Assembly (NCBI GenBank): GCA_036387135.1
Contig: DASVUH010000025.1
Span: 258,568 to 322,567, forward strand
DNA length: 64,000 nt
Direction of reading: 5' to 3'
Origin: JALZCH01 sp036387135
GTDB taxonomy: Bacteria; Acidobacteriota; Blastocatellia; Pyrinomonadales; Pyrinomonadaceae
The position numbers and the translations under genes were made by a program. The notes below the pieces were generated by a model, which made no database searches, was not told the DNA's origin, and saw nothing but the letters and a program-made list of their open reading frames with translations. Shown piece by piece: positions 23,867 to 32,910 of the stretch (positions are counted from its first letter, which is position 1; every line of letters starts with the position of its first letter).

Positions 23867-24936
23867 TTAAAAAGCGATGACTGCGCGTTGGTTTGGACTT
23901 GCTGTAATTGTTTGTCCAAATCGAATTCCGGCAATCCCCATGTATTCTCCAACTGAAAAATCGGCGTTTCGTAATTGCGCCCGAGAACGACCGCCTGCGG
24001 AGTTTGATAAGTTAATTTGACGCTGTAACGCTCTTGCGGTCTCGTCACCTGAACCTGAACGGGCATACTGAGCGCGCCGGTTTCGCCGAATTTTTGTTCC
24101 GCGCCGTAAGTAATATCCGAAACGAGCGCGCCGCCGTCGCTGAAAACCTGCTGTCGCGCCAGCCGAATTCCGCCGACGCGATCAAACCAGAAACGACGCG
24201 AGACGTTAAAACCGCTTCCGTTCTTTTTCAGCTCGTCGAGCAAATAATAACCGCGAATCACGCGCCCGGCGGCTGATTTCGTGCCGGAATCGGCTTCGTC
24301 CTGATAAATCTCGCTCAGTGTGTAAGCGGAATTTTCGCCCGTCTCGACCGGGCGCATTAACAGCGCATCTGTAAAATGCTGCGGGCGAAGGCTCGAAAAC
24401 GCGCTGATCGCTCGCCTTTCCGCATCGCCGGTGCCGACTTCTCGCCTCGCCTTTTTTTCGAGCGGAGTATAATCGGCTTCGTTCGTGCCGACGACAAAGC
24501 GTTTAAATTTTTCGTCAACGCAGCAAATCACCGCTACGCGAAATTTATCGCCGTCCGATGTCATCTGCACAATGTCGGTGCCGACAATCGGAATCTGAAT
24601 TTTTAAATTAATATTGCTCGGCGCTTGAACGATGACTTGCCCGTCGGCGGATTTATATTTTTCGGCGATTCCCGATTCGGCAAAAGTATTGTCCTCGAAT
24701 TTAACGTCAACTTTGCCGCGCATTGATTTGACTTGCGCCAGACGATTGATTTCTCCCAAAAGCCGTTCTTTATCGGCGGTTTCCACCGGAGAGAGAAGGA
24801 CGGCAGCTTTTTTATCAACAACTTTCGGACTTAAAGCGTTGCATCCGGCGGACGCAAAAACTGCGACAGAGACGACGAAAAGCAGGCACTTTGTAAATAA
24901 TATTTTTCGGCAGAAACGCCGCTCAGAAATACTCAT
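23863..24936 (-). CDS. DUF4292-type lipoprotein
   Basis: A 357-residue protein with a basic, hydrophobic leader and lipobox ending in SAGC (cysteine about residue 32), so it is probably a lipoprotein. The middle has LGEINRLAQVKSMRGKVDVKF, a LolA/LolB-like start of a beta-sheet, and the C-terminal half has repeated strands (FWFDRVGGIRLARQQVFSDG). This is the pattern of DUF4292, which is related in fold to LolB/LolA. It overlaps the ABC ATPase start by 4 bases, so the two are translationally coupled. It heads an operon that appears to be devoted to lipoprotein handling. Confidence 0.7.
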   Translation of the reverse strand: MSISERRFCRKILFTKCLLFVVSVAVFASAGCNALSPKVVDKKAAVLLSPVETADKERLLGEINRLAQVKSMRGKVDVKFEDNTFAESGIAEKYKSADGQVIVQAPSNINLKIQIPIVGTDIVQMTSDGDKFRVAVICCVDEKFKRFVVGTNEADYTPLEKKARREVGTGDAERRAISAFSSLRPQHFTDALLMRPVETGENSAYTLSEIYQDEADSGTKSAAGRVIRGYYLLDELKKNGSGFNVSRRFWFDRVGGIRLARQQVFSDGGALVSDITYGAEQKFGETGALSMPVQVQVTRPQERYSVKLTYQTPQAVVLGRNYETPIFQLENTWGLPEFDLDKQLQQVQTNAQSSLFK

Positions 24937-25040
24937 TACTCGTTTAAATCAGCCCTCATCCGGCGTCCGTCGGTAAAATCTCAACCTAACAAACCGCTTC
25001 CGGCTTGTCAATTTGATGCGGCTTTTCAAAAATACGAAGC

Positions 25041-25066
25041 GCGGCACGTAAAATTTTACGTGCCGC
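25041..25066 (-). terminator. Terminator after the oxidase operon
   Basis: A perfect 26-base palindrome (GCGGCACGTAAAA and its complement, no spacer) is followed on the minus strand by a T-rich stretch. It lies about 30 bases beyond the stop of the last oxidase gene and should end the respiratory operon. Confidence 0.85.
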
Positions 25067-25097
25067 GTCTTTAAAAAGGTTTGTTTCGACCGCGTTT

Positions 25098-25475
25098 TTA
25101 TCTGAAATTTCCGTTATTCGGGCTGCGCGTCAAATAATCGCTCATTGTAAAAGCAAACAAAATCATCAGCCAGATAATCGCGCCAAACGCGCACAGCCAG
25201 ACCAGCTTGCCGCTGTAACGGACGTGCATAAAATATAAAACAACGCACGTCGTTTTAAAAATCGCAATCAGCAAAGCGACAAGAGTGTTCGCGCCGATAA
25301 AAAATTGATCCAAGTCGAATTGCGCGACAAACCACGTCAAAATCGTCCCGACAACCAAAATGCCGAAAATAATCAGATAAGTCGAAATCGGCATTACGTG
25401 GTGGTCTTCGCCGTGATAATGCGCTTCGTCTCCGCGGTTTATTGATTTTTCAGCTACCAATCCGTGTTGACCCAT
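25098..25475 (-). CDS. coxD: Cytochrome c oxidase subunit IV
   Basis: A 125-residue membrane protein with three hydrophobic helices, at about residues 30-52, 58-85 and 92-115. It carries the motif TTCVVLYFMHVRYSGKLVWL, which is diagnostic of the prokaryotic COX4 (CtaF) subunit family. It is a structural subunit of haem-copper oxidases with no cofactor. The N-terminal histidine-rich stretch (HYHGEDHHVMP) faces one side of the membrane. It ends the coxBACD set, about 85 bases downstream of coxC across a heptamer hairpin, and is followed by a strong terminator. Confidence 0.88.
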   Translation of the reverse strand: MGQHGLVAEKSINRGDEAHYHGEDHHVMPISTYLIIFGILVVGTILTWFVAQFDLDQFFIGANTLVALLIAIFKTTCVVLYFMHVRYSGKLVWLCAFGAIIWLMILFAFTMSDYLTRSPNNGNFR

Positions 25476-25490
25476 AAAATCAATTACGAA

Positions 25491-25559
25491 TTACGAATTT
25501 CAAATTACGAATTGCAGAATTTTGATAATTCGTAATTCGTAATTTGAAATTCGTAATTG
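25491..25559. repeat. Heptamer-repeat hairpin between coxC and coxD
   Basis: Left arm is built on the heptamer ATTACGA (copies from 25493), and the right arm is its reverse complement (TCGTAAT units) ending two bases before the coxC stop. The stem would be over 25 base pairs with a loop near GCAGAATTTTGATA. It fills almost all of the intercistronic gap. Confidence 0.9.
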
Positions 25560-25560
25560 T

Positions 25561-26355
25561 TTAATGTCCGCCACCTCCGGCAATAAAGTGCCTGCCGAGC
25601 AGGTAAAGCAGCGGGAAAAGGAAAATCCAGACAATATCAACAAAGTGCCAGTACAAGCCGGAGATTTCTACCGGACCGTAAAACTCCGCCGAATAGCGCC
25701 CTTTTAAAGCCGTCCACATCAGCCAGAGCATAATGCCGATACCGATGATCATATGCAGCGCGTGAAGTCCGGTCATTGCAAAATAAATCCAGAAAAACAT
25801 CCGCACTTTATCGCCGAACGCCTCCTCGCGCCCGTAGAGAGTTTTTTCGGCTTCGCTGGCGTGTCGCTCAATCATTTGCTGCTGATGGACAAGCTCTTCG
25901 CCATGCGGTTCCCATTTAAAATCTCTTGAAAACGGAATCAGGTGATGCTGGTATTTATCATTGTATTCGACGGCTTTGACACCCAAAAACACCAAACCGA
26001 ACATCATCGTCAGAACAATCCAGCCCGCCTGAACTTTGGGCTTTTTGCTGGTCTGCGCCGACCAAACCGCCAGAGCCATCGTCAAGCTGCTCGCAATCAG
26101 GACGAGCGTGTTCGCAAAACCGAGCCACAAATCGAGGTGATTACTGCCGGCGGCGAAAGCCATCGGATATTTATAGCGATATAGCAAATACGCCATAAAC
26201 AGCCCGCCGAAAAACATTACTTCCTGCACGAGGAAAAACCACATTCCGATTGTCGTGGCTTCCTTCTGCTGATCAATGTCGTCGAACTGATGCTGCAGTC
26301 CGGGAACGTGATGATGCTCCTGATGCTTGTCTATTGCTTCAACTCGTGTTGCCAT
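25561..26355 (-). CDS. coxC: Cytochrome c oxidase subunit III
   Basis: A 264-residue subunit with seven or so membrane helices. Recognisable segments are GMWFFLVQEVMFFGGLFMAY in the N-terminal third, YFAMTGLHALHMIIGIG and YWHFVDIVWIFLFPLLYLLG at the C-terminus. The conserved glutamates and histidines of COX3 are in EVMFF and HALH. A charged loop of about 40 residues (KWEPHGEELVHQQQMIERH) is inserted in the middle, which is longer than in mitochondrial-type subunits. The N-terminus is histidine-rich. The gene lies between coxA and coxD with a heptamer hairpin in each flanking spacer. Confidence 0.92.
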   Translation of the reverse strand: MATRVEAIDKHQEHHHVPGLQHQFDDIDQQKEATTIGMWFFLVQEVMFFGGLFMAYLLYRYKYPMAFAAGSNHLDLWLGFANTLVLIASSLTMALAVWSAQTSKKPKVQAGWIVLTMMFGLVFLGVKAVEYNDKYQHHLIPFSRDFKWEPHGEELVHQQQMIERHASEAEKTLYGREEAFGDKVRMFFWIYFAMTGLHALHMIIGIGIMLWLMWTALKGRYSAEFYGPVEISGLYWHFVDIVWIFLFPLLYLLGRHFIAGGGGH

Positions 26356-26361
26356 TCTTTT

Positions 26362-26429
26362 AAATTATGAATTATGAATGCGGAACGCTGAACTGTTTTA
26401 ATTCCGCGTTCATAATTCATAATTCAGCG
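26362..26429. repeat. Heptamer-repeat hairpin between coxA and coxC
   Basis: Heptamer ATTATGA is repeated (units from about 26365), followed by variant units ATGCGGA and ACGCTGA. The opposite arm carries complementary TCATAAT units at about 26410-26424. It lies within the 80-base gap between coxA and coxC. Confidence 0.85.
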
Positions 26430-26437
26430 TTTCAATC

Positions 26438-28123
26438 TTAAACCCTTTCAGGTGCTTCCAATCTGCGTCGTCGCTCGCCTTCTTCGTTCAAACCGCTTTC
26501 TTCGCCGAATTCGTATGCTTCCCAAGTCACGATTGGAGTTCTGACAAAATTTTCGGTCGGCGGCGGCGACGTGGTGCGCCATTCCAGTCCGGGCAAAACC
26601 CATGGATTATCGCCCGCGACCTTGCCGAAAAATAAAGCATAAGTCAGATAAATCGCTGGCAAAACCAAACCGATAGCCAAAATCGAAGCTCCGGCGGACG
26701 AAAATATATTTAAAACCTGAAATTCTTCCGGGTAAGCCGCATAACGGCGCGGCATTCCCAAATATCCCAAAATAAATTGCGGGAAGAACGTTAAATTAAA
26801 TCCGATGAATACAATCATCGCAGAGATTTTGCTCCAAAATTCGGAATACATTCTGCCGAACATTTTCGGAAACCAGTAATGCAGACCGCCCAGATATGCC
26901 AGCACCTGACCGCCGACCATCACATAATGAAAGTGAGCGACGACAAAGTAAGTGTCGGTTAAATGAACGTCCAATCCCATAGCGCCCAAAAACAATCCGG
27001 TCAAACCGCCGATCAAAAACAGCCCCATAAAAAACAGAGCGTAGAGCATCGGCGTGTCGTAAGAAATCGAGCCTTGATAAAGCGTCGCCGTCCAGTTGAA
27101 AACTTTAATCGCCGACGGAACCGCAATGACCATTGTCAAAAACGAGAAAACGAGTCCGGCGTAAATTGATTGTCCCGAAGCGAACATATGATGTCCCCAG
27201 ACGAGAAAACCGAAAACGGCAATCGCAATCGAAGAAAACGCGACAAAAGCGTAACCGAAAATTTTCTTGCGCGAGAAATTGGCGATCAACTCCGAAATAA
27301 CTCCAAAGCCGGGCAGAATCATAATGTAAACCGCCGGATGCGAGTAAAACCAGAAAAGGTGCTGGAACAAAATCGGGTCGCCGCCGAGCGCCGGATCGAA
27401 AATTCCGACTCTGCCGAATCTTTCGAGAGCCAGCAGAAGAATCGTAATAGCGATAACCGGCGTCCCTAAAACCATCACGAGACTCGTCGCATAATGCGAC
27501 CAGACGAAAAGCGGCAGCCTGAACCAGGTCATTCCGGGGGCGCGCATCGTGTGAACCGTGACGAGGAAATTTAAGCCGGTTAAAATTGACGAGAAACCGT
27601 TAATAAAAATTCCGATGCCCGCAGCCATCACGTAAGTGTTTGAAAACGTCGTCGAATACGGCGTGTAAAACGTCCAGCCGGTATCAACGCCGCCCGCCAG
27701 CAGCGCGTAAAGCGTAAATCCGCCGCCGACTATATAAATGTACCAGCTCAGCAAATTGATTCGCGGAAACGCGAGGTCTTTCGCGCCGATCATAATCGGA
27801 ATCAGGAAGTTTCCCAGAATTGCCGGAATTGCCGGAATCAGGAAAAAGAACACCATAATAATTCCGTGATGCGTAAACACACGGTTATACATATGCGCTT
27901 CCATCAAATCGCTCTGCGGCGTCAAAAGCTCGAGGCGAATCAGAGATGCGTATATTCCGCCGAGCAAAAAGAAGGCGGATACGGAAATGAGGTAAAGAAT
28001 CGCAATCCGTTTGTGATCTTTGGTTAAAAGCCAGGAAGCGACGGTCGTGCCGTTATTTAAATAATGCTTCCTCGGCATTAAGCCAATTTCTTCGGTTCTG
28101 TTTAAAATTGCTTCTTCTTGCAT
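26438..28123 (-). CDS. coxA: Cytochrome c oxidase subunit I (haem-copper, A-type)
   Basis: A 561-residue catalytic subunit that reduces oxygen to water and pumps protons. Haem and copper ligands are visible: FTHHGIIMVF near residue 81, the CuB motif FYSHPAVYIM near residue 262 with the His-Tyr pair, WGHHMF near 309, and HLTDTYFVVAHFHYVMVGG near 388. The GGVDTGWTFYTPYS loop is typical of A-type oxidases. It lies between coxB and coxC. Upstream coxB has a fused cytochrome c, so the complex is a caa3-type oxidase, a natural partner for alternative complex III encoded further upstream. Confidence 0.96.
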   Translation of the reverse strand: MQEEAILNRTEEIGLMPRKHYLNNGTTVASWLLTKDHKRIAILYLISVSAFFLLGGIYASLIRLELLTPQSDLMEAHMYNRVFTHHGIIMVFFFLIPAIPAILGNFLIPIMIGAKDLAFPRINLLSWYIYIVGGGFTLYALLAGGVDTGWTFYTPYSTTFSNTYVMAAGIGIFINGFSSILTGLNFLVTVHTMRAPGMTWFRLPLFVWSHYATSLVMVLGTPVIAITILLLALERFGRVGIFDPALGGDPILFQHLFWFYSHPAVYIMILPGFGVISELIANFSRKKIFGYAFVAFSSIAIAVFGFLVWGHHMFASGQSIYAGLVFSFLTMVIAVPSAIKVFNWTATLYQGSISYDTPMLYALFFMGLFLIGGLTGLFLGAMGLDVHLTDTYFVVAHFHYVMVGGQVLAYLGGLHYWFPKMFGRMYSEFWSKISAMIVFIGFNLTFFPQFILGYLGMPRRYAAYPEEFQVLNIFSSAGASILAIGLVLPAIYLTYALFFGKVAGDNPWVLPGLEWRTTSPPPTENFVRTPIVTWEAYEFGEESGLNEEGERRRRLEAPERV

Positions 28124-28143
28124 AAATCTAATTTTCTCCCCAG

Positions 28144-29199
28144 TTATGGGTTCGATCTGCCTCCCGTCGGCTCGACCGCTCTTCCATCGGTGTCAAAATT
28201 TCTGCTAGCGTCCGGCTGCGGCGCGGTCGCGGGAGTCGTGTTCAATTTATTTGGCGCGCCAGTCTGCCCGGCAATTGATTTGATATAAGCAATCAGGGAA
28301 ACAAGCTGGTCTTCGGTGACCTGTCCTTTAAATGTTGGCATAATCGGCTGAAAGCCTTCGACGATTTGCCCTTGCGGATTCAAGATTGATTCGCGGATAT
28401 ACGCCTCGTCAGCCGTCACCGTTTGACCGCCCGCGAGTCTGACCGGCTTGCCGAAAAGCCCGACCAGCGCCGGACCGCGTCCTCCGCTTCCGTCAGCCGC
28501 GTGGCACGAAGCGCACGCCAATTTGTTTTCAAATAAATCTTTTCCGGCTTCGGCTGGTGTCTGTCCCGAAACGTTGCCGCCCAGCCAGTTGTCGAAGTCG
28601 CGCTGCTCCATCACGTAAACCCAGCCGCCCATTCCCGAATGGTTCATCCCGCAATATTCGGCGCAGTAAATTCGATATTTGCCGGGCTTAGTCGCTTCAA
28701 ACCAGAGCGCCGTGTAACGTCCCGGCACAACGTCGGATTTCGTGCGAAAAGCCGGAAAAGAAAGATCGTGCAGCACATCTTCGGTCGTCATCGTCAGCTT
28801 GACTTTCGTACCGACGGGAATGTGCAGCTCGTTGATTTCGCGCTGCCCGGTCGGGTGCTGAAATTTCCACATCCATTGTTTGCCGACCACGTAAATCTCC
28901 ATCGCCTCGCTCGGCATTCGATAAAGATTATAGTAAATGACGCCGCCGCCGACGAAAATCGTCATCACGATGATAAACGGAATGATTGACCAAGTGACTT
29001 CCAGAACGGTCGAGCCTTCGATTTCGCTCGGATGAATGTATTTTTCGCGTTCTCGATACCGGATGAAAAACCAGACAATCGCGCCGACAACCAGAACCGT
29101 AAAAAACACAGTGATTGCAAGGAGATAAAAATAAAGTCCGTCAACCTGCCACGCGAAAGTCGAGGCTTGTTCGGGAAAAAATGGAATCCAGGAATTCAT
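28144..29199 (-). CDS. coxB: Cytochrome c oxidase subunit II with fused cytochrome c (caa3 type)
   Basis: A 351-residue subunit. Two N-terminal helices (about 22-46 and 70-92) are followed by the CuA domain, with its ligands in YCAEYCGMNHSGM near residues 177-190. A class I cytochrome c domain follows, with the haem motif CASCH near residue 230 and a methionine ligand in MPTFKGQ. The signature GKQWMWKFQHPTG of the CuA domain is also present. The fused haem accepts electrons directly, so no separate soluble cytochrome is strictly needed. It sits between an SCO copper chaperone and coxA, as expected for assembly of CuA. Confidence 0.95.
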   Translation of the reverse strand: MNSWIPFFPEQASTFAWQVDGLYFYLLAITVFFTVLVVGAIVWFFIRYREREKYIHPSEIEGSTVLEVTWSIIPFIIVMTIFVGGGVIYYNLYRMPSEAMEIYVVGKQWMWKFQHPTGQREINELHIPVGTKVKLTMTTEDVLHDLSFPAFRTKSDVVPGRYTALWFEATKPGKYRIYCAEYCGMNHSGMGGWVYVMEQRDFDNWLGGNVSGQTPAEAGKDLFENKLACASCHAADGSGGRGPALVGLFGKPVRLAGGQTVTADEAYIRESILNPQGQIVEGFQPIMPTFKGQVTEDQLVSLIAYIKSIAGQTGAPNKLNTTPATAPQPDASRNFDTDGRAVEPTGGRSNP

Positions 29200-29222
29200 A
29201 ATTACAAATTTATCAAAACGTT

Positions 29223-30122
29223 TTATATCGTTTCGCCCGTTTTATTTCGGTTATATCTGCGGAACATCCAAAACATCGCCGCCAAACCGAGAAGCGTCGC
29301 AATGCCGCCGAGCCGAACGATGTTCATAATCATCAGACCGTATTTCCCGCTCGCCGGATTGTAGTGGAAGCAATACAAAATCAGCTTTTCAACCGGGTTT
29401 CCGATTTTGCTGCTCGAAGCCTCCATCACGCCGAATTTGACATCTTTCGGCGCATAATCAATGCCGTAAAAATATCGCGCCAGCTTGCCTTCGGGCGTCG
29501 CAATTTGAATTCCGCCTGCATGCGCGAATTGTTTTGTCGCTTCATCCCACTGATATTTAAAACCGACGGCTTGCGTAATTTTTTCGATTGATTCGGGCGT
29601 TCCGGTCAAAAAATGCCAGCCCGCAGCCGTTTCCGGTCGGTTGTAATGCGCCAGATAAGTTTCTTTTTTCGCTTTCGCAATTGCGGGCGTGTCGCGCGGA
29701 TCGAAACTGATCGCCACAACATCAAATTCTTTTCCGACATCGAAATTAACGCCTTTTAAAGCGCCCGATAATCCCGTTAAAACCTGATTGCACAACATTG
29801 GGCATTCGTAATAAACGAGCGCCAGAACAACCGGCTTGCCTTTGCCAAAATAATCGCCGAGCGCGACCGATTTTCCGTTTTCGTCAACAAATTTCGTGTC
29901 GAGCGGAAGCTGTTCGTTCAAACGCTGTTCGATTCCGACCGTTTGCAGAGCTTCGGGCAAACCGCTCGATTGCGTTTGCTGAACCGTCGGATCATAAGTG
30001 CGCGGGCTGTAAAGCGGCGAATTGTAATGCTGTGAGCCTCCCTGCGCGAAGCAAGAGGTGACAGCCAATAATACTGCGACAGCCGCCAAACCAACATTTC
30101 TGAATTTCGCCAAAAACTTCAT
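29223..30122 (-). CDS. SCO1/SenC copper chaperone
   Basis: A 299-residue protein with a signal sequence, an SCO thioredoxin-like domain and a C-terminal membrane helix (MIMNIVRLGGIATLLGLAAMFWMF). The copper-binding CPMLC motif (a CxxxC) is at about residue 108, with VALVYYECPMLCNQVLTGL around it, and a histidine in FAHAGGI at the distal position completes the usual ligand set. SCO proteins deliver copper to the CuA site of oxidase subunit II, and the next gene encodes exactly that subunit. The C-terminal anchor is less common than an N-terminal one but occurs in this lineage type. Confidence 0.88.
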   Translation of the reverse strand: MKFLAKFRNVGLAAVAVLLAVTSCFAQGGSQHYNSPLYSPRTYDPTVQQTQSSGLPEALQTVGIEQRLNEQLPLDTKFVDENGKSVALGDYFGKGKPVVLALVYYECPMLCNQVLTGLSGALKGVNFDVGKEFDVVAISFDPRDTPAIAKAKKETYLAHYNRPETAAGWHFLTGTPESIEKITQAVGFKYQWDEATKQFAHAGGIQIATPEGKLARYFYGIDYAPKDVKFGVMEASSSKIGNPVEKLILYCFHYNPASGKYGLMIMNIVRLGGIATLLGLAAMFWMFRRYNRNKTGETI

Positions 30123-30172
30123 TTTTTACTTCTCTCTATTTCAAACCTGGAATCTCAAATTTGAAATTTGTC

Positions 30173-30814
30173 TTATTGCTCTCTTTTCCAGTTTGTTCTG
30201 CCGGAACTTGAATAAGACGGAATTTGTACCGTTTCCTGCAATGCTTGTTGAGCCTGTTCCGGCGGTCGGGTTTTAATCTGGTTTTCCTGCAAAACTTTTT
30301 GTTTCGCTTCCTCCAACGGCAAAGTAATCACCGCTCCGGTGTTCGGGTCTTTGCGACCTTCTTTCCAGGTCTTTTCCCAGCTTCTACGCAGGAGGCGATA
30401 CTCGGCTTGCGGCTCGCGCAATTCCAAATTGAAAGGCTCGGCATCGGTTTCGGTTTCGACTTTGAAACCCGGCGCGGATTGCAAACGCGGCTCAGGCGGC
30501 AGATTTAGTCCCTGAGCTTTTTCCTGCTCGGTCATTGCCATCGGCGACGTATTTCTTCGATCTTCCTCCGCCGCCTGCGATTCCATTCCCTGTTCCAGCG
30601 CGTACATCAAAAGAAATGTGACGCCGACCAGCAGCACCAATCCCGCGAGAAAGAAAATAATTCCGCGCAGCTCAAGCCGATCTTTTTCATAAGCGTCCGC
30701 GCGGTCGTAACTGTCTTTAAACTCTTCGCCCGCGTCGTGGCGCAGATTCTCGTTTTCATCGAGAATCATACCGTCCGGTTTATCTTCTTCGTTTCTTCTT
30801 CTTTTGATAGCCAT
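30173..30814 (-). CDS. Single-helix membrane protein of the act-cox cluster
   Basis: A 213-residue protein starting MAIKRRRNEED. The ATG at 30814 is preferred to an in-frame TTG at 30835. A charged cytoplasmic N-terminus of about 65 residues is followed by one helix (LRGIIFFLAGLVLLVGVTFLLMYAL) and a periplasmic tail rich in proline, glutamate and glutamine (LNLPPEPRLQSAP). The tail has no recognised domain. It lies between the last act gene and SCO, all in one transcription unit, and similar single-pass proteins are found at this place in other complex III/oxidase clusters, so a role in assembly or tethering of the two complexes is plausible. Confidence 0.65.
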   Translation of the reverse strand: MAIKRRRNEEDKPDGMILDENENLRHDAGEEFKDSYDRADAYEKDRLELRGIIFFLAGLVLLVGVTFLLMYALEQGMESQAAEEDRRNTSPMAMTEQEKAQGLNLPPEPRLQSAPGFKVETETDAEPFNLELREPQAEYRLLRRSWEKTWKEGRKDPNTGAVITLPLEEAKQKVLQENQIKTRPPEQAQQALQETVQIPSYSSSGRTNWKREQ

Positions 30815-30846
30815 TGTTTCATTCGACGAAGCCAAAGGATTTATCG

Positions 30847-30874
30847 TTCATCCTTCATCCTTCATCCTTCATCC
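30847..30874. repeat. Four perfect heptamers TTCATCC
   Basis: TTCATCC is repeated four times without gap, in the spacer between actF and the single-helix membrane protein gene. There is no complementary arm, so it differs from the hairpin loci but keeps the seven-base unit. Confidence 0.9.
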
Positions 30875-30879
30875 TTCCG

Positions 30880-32115
30880 TCAATGGTGTTCTCTGCCGTG
30901 CGCGATTGTGTTTTCAAAAAACGGATCGTTCACGGGCATCAGCGGGCGTTTTTTAAGATTCCAGATAAAGAAAAACAGCCACAATCCGCCGACCGCAAAC
31001 GGCGCGACAAAGTCCATCCAGCTAATCGTAAAATGCTCGCCAGCGTGTCCGGCTTCGTGCTGACCGGGCAGCGGATTCGGCGCGATCAAATAAAACAAAT
31101 CAATCACGCGCATTACCAAAACAAAAATTGCGACCATTGCCAGCCAGCGCGCGTGACGCTTTAAATCGCGCGAAAGGAGCAGCAGAAACGGAAACGCGAA
31201 CTGAAATAAAATCAAAATCAGCCCGACAACTCCCCAGCCGCCCGACATCCGGCGCAAATACCACGGCGTTTCTTCCGGCAGATTTCCCGAATAAATAATG
31301 ATTAACTGGGACAAATTAAAATAAGTCCAAACCATCACCATCGCCAGCATCAGCTTGCCTAAATCGTGAAAATGCGGCGCGCCGAAAACGTGATTCATAG
31401 GCTCGCGGCGCGAGAGCCAAAACGAAACGGCAATCACAAACGCCATACACGACAGCGCCCAGCCGATGACAAAGAGCAAACCGTAAATCGTCGAAAACCA
31501 GTGCGGATCGAGCGACATACACCAATCAATCGCCGCAAACGAAACCGCCAGCACATAAGCGATCATCGCCGGACCTGAAAAGCGATTGATTTGGACGCTA
31601 ATCGTCCATTCGCCGGTTTCGTCCTGTTTGCGCGATAAATTCGTCAAATAATATGTAATTCCGCCCCAGACGGCGAAATAAACCAGCGCGCGAATCCCGA
31701 AAAACGGAACGTTCAAATACGGCGCTTTGTGGTCTAAAATTTTATCGCCGCCGTGACCTTCCGCCCGATACGCCGCCCATTCGTAAAGACGCGGCGCAAA
31801 AGCGACAATCGGCAGGAAAAGAATCAGCAAAAACCACCAGGTTTTCGCTCCGGCTTCCAAAATCCGGCGAATCACGACTCCCCACGAACCGCCCGTCAAA
31901 TGCTGTAAAAGTAAGATGCCGACACAGCCGATGCCGATTCCCGCCCAGAAAACGTAACCCAGCAGATACGAGCGCAAAGCATATCCGACGTTATTGGTCA
32001 GAAAAGCTCCGGCGATTAGGGCGATCATTCCAATCACGCCGACGCCGAGCGCGAGCGTTTGAATTCTCGATAAATCCTGAACCGGAGGATTAAAATTTCC
32101 GTTGTTTACGTCCAT
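30880..32115 (-). CDS. actF: Alternative complex III subunit ActF (quinol oxidising membrane subunit)
   Basis: A 411-residue protein with about ten membrane helices, related to NrfD/PsrC but distinct from ActC. Segments WGGITYYLTNLSRKQDETGEW and MAYVLAVSFAAIDWCMSLDPHWFSTIYG are typical of ActF. Together with ActC it forms the quinol-oxidising membrane core of alternative complex III. It is the last of six act genes, starting 6 bases after actE ends. A heptamer repeat (TTCATCC) follows its stop. No cofactor motif is expected in this subunit. Confidence 0.93.
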   Translation of the reverse strand: MDVNNGNFNPPVQDLSRIQTLALGVGVIGMIALIAGAFLTNNVGYALRSYLLGYVFWAGIGIGCVGILLLQHLTGGSWGVVIRRILEAGAKTWWFLLILFLPIVAFAPRLYEWAAYRAEGHGGDKILDHKAPYLNVPFFGIRALVYFAVWGGITYYLTNLSRKQDETGEWTISVQINRFSGPAMIAYVLAVSFAAIDWCMSLDPHWFSTIYGLLFVIGWALSCMAFVIAVSFWLSRREPMNHVFGAPHFHDLGKLMLAMVMVWTYFNLSQLIIIYSGNLPEETPWYLRRMSGGWGVVGLILILFQFAFPFLLLLSRDLKRHARWLAMVAIFVLVMRVIDLFYLIAPNPLPGQHEAGHAGEHFTISWMDFVAPFAVGGLWLFFFIWNLKKRPLMPVNDPFFENTIAHGREHH

Positions 32116-32121
32116 TTTCGT

Positions 32122-32910
32122 TTAGTTCTCGCCTCCGTTTTTTTCTGCGTTCACTTTCGCATGAGGCTGCGGCGAGGAACCCGGTGTCGGCGCAGCCGTC
32201 GGTGCTGTCGTCGGTGCTGCGCCTCCCGCGATGTTCGGATTGGCGGCTTGCAAAGCGCGAATGTAAGCGGCAATCGCCCAGCGATCCTGCACCGGAACTT
32301 GCGCCGCATAACCGTTCATTCTGCCGAATCCGTTGGTAATCACATCGTAAAAATGTCCGACCGGCGCGCCGCGTAATCTTTCCTCGTAATACGAAGGCGG
32401 GCGCGTATAGCCGCGGCGCACGACCATTCCGTTTCCTTCGCCGTTCGGTCCGTGACAAACGATGCAGAAAACTCTGTAACGCTCTTCGCCCCGGTCGAGC
32501 AATTCTTTCGTCACCGGAAGCGGAAACTCTGTGACGAGATCAGCGGAAAAACTCGCCGCGGCGTTCGTATTGGTCATATTTGCCGGATTAGCCGCATTAC
32601 CGGCTCTTTCCGGCGTTTGTCCCTGAGTTGCCGCATTTCTGCCGCCTTCGGAAGAAATCGTTTCCTGCGAAACCGCAGCGCCTTCTCTTTTGCCGGTGTA
32701 GAGAGCTTTATCCGCGCGCAGATAACCGCGCGGAACGGTGCCTTCGATCAGCGGGCGCGATGCCATTTCGTTGGCGAAAAATTCGCTCCGCTCGTAATAT
32801 TCGTAACGCGGCGTGTCCTGCATATCGTAACGACAGCCCGTTGCGCCTAAAACCGCGACACAGAGCAGCGCGAGCAAAGCAGCTTTTTTAGTCTTCATCT
32901 TCGGTAACAT
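32122..32910 (-). CDS. actE: Alternative complex III subunit ActE (monohaem cytochrome c lipoprotein)
   Basis: A 262-residue lipoprotein. The ATG at 32910 has GGGAGG six bases upstream, which decides the start; this overlaps actD by 23 bases. The leader ends in a lipobox VLGATGC with the cysteine near residue 26. One class I haem motif, CIVCH, is at about residue 150, with methionine-containing GFGRMNGYAAQVP as the likely axial ligand. A low-complexity stretch (NAANPANMTNTNAAAS) separates the lipid anchor from the cytochrome domain. It carries electrons from ActB/ActA side to cytochrome c or to the oxidase. Confidence 0.92.
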   Translation of the reverse strand: MLPKMKTKKAALLALLCVAVLGATGCRYDMQDTPRYEYYERSEFFANEMASRPLIEGTVPRGYLRADKALYTGKREGAAVSQETISSEGGRNAATQGQTPERAGNAANPANMTNTNAAASFSADLVTEFPLPVTKELLDRGEERYRVFCIVCHGPNGEGNGMVVRRGYTRPPSYYEERLRGAPVGHFYDVITNGFGRMNGYAAQVPVQDRWAIAAYIRALQAANPNIAGGAAPTTAPTAAPTPGSSPQPHAKVNAEKNGGEN

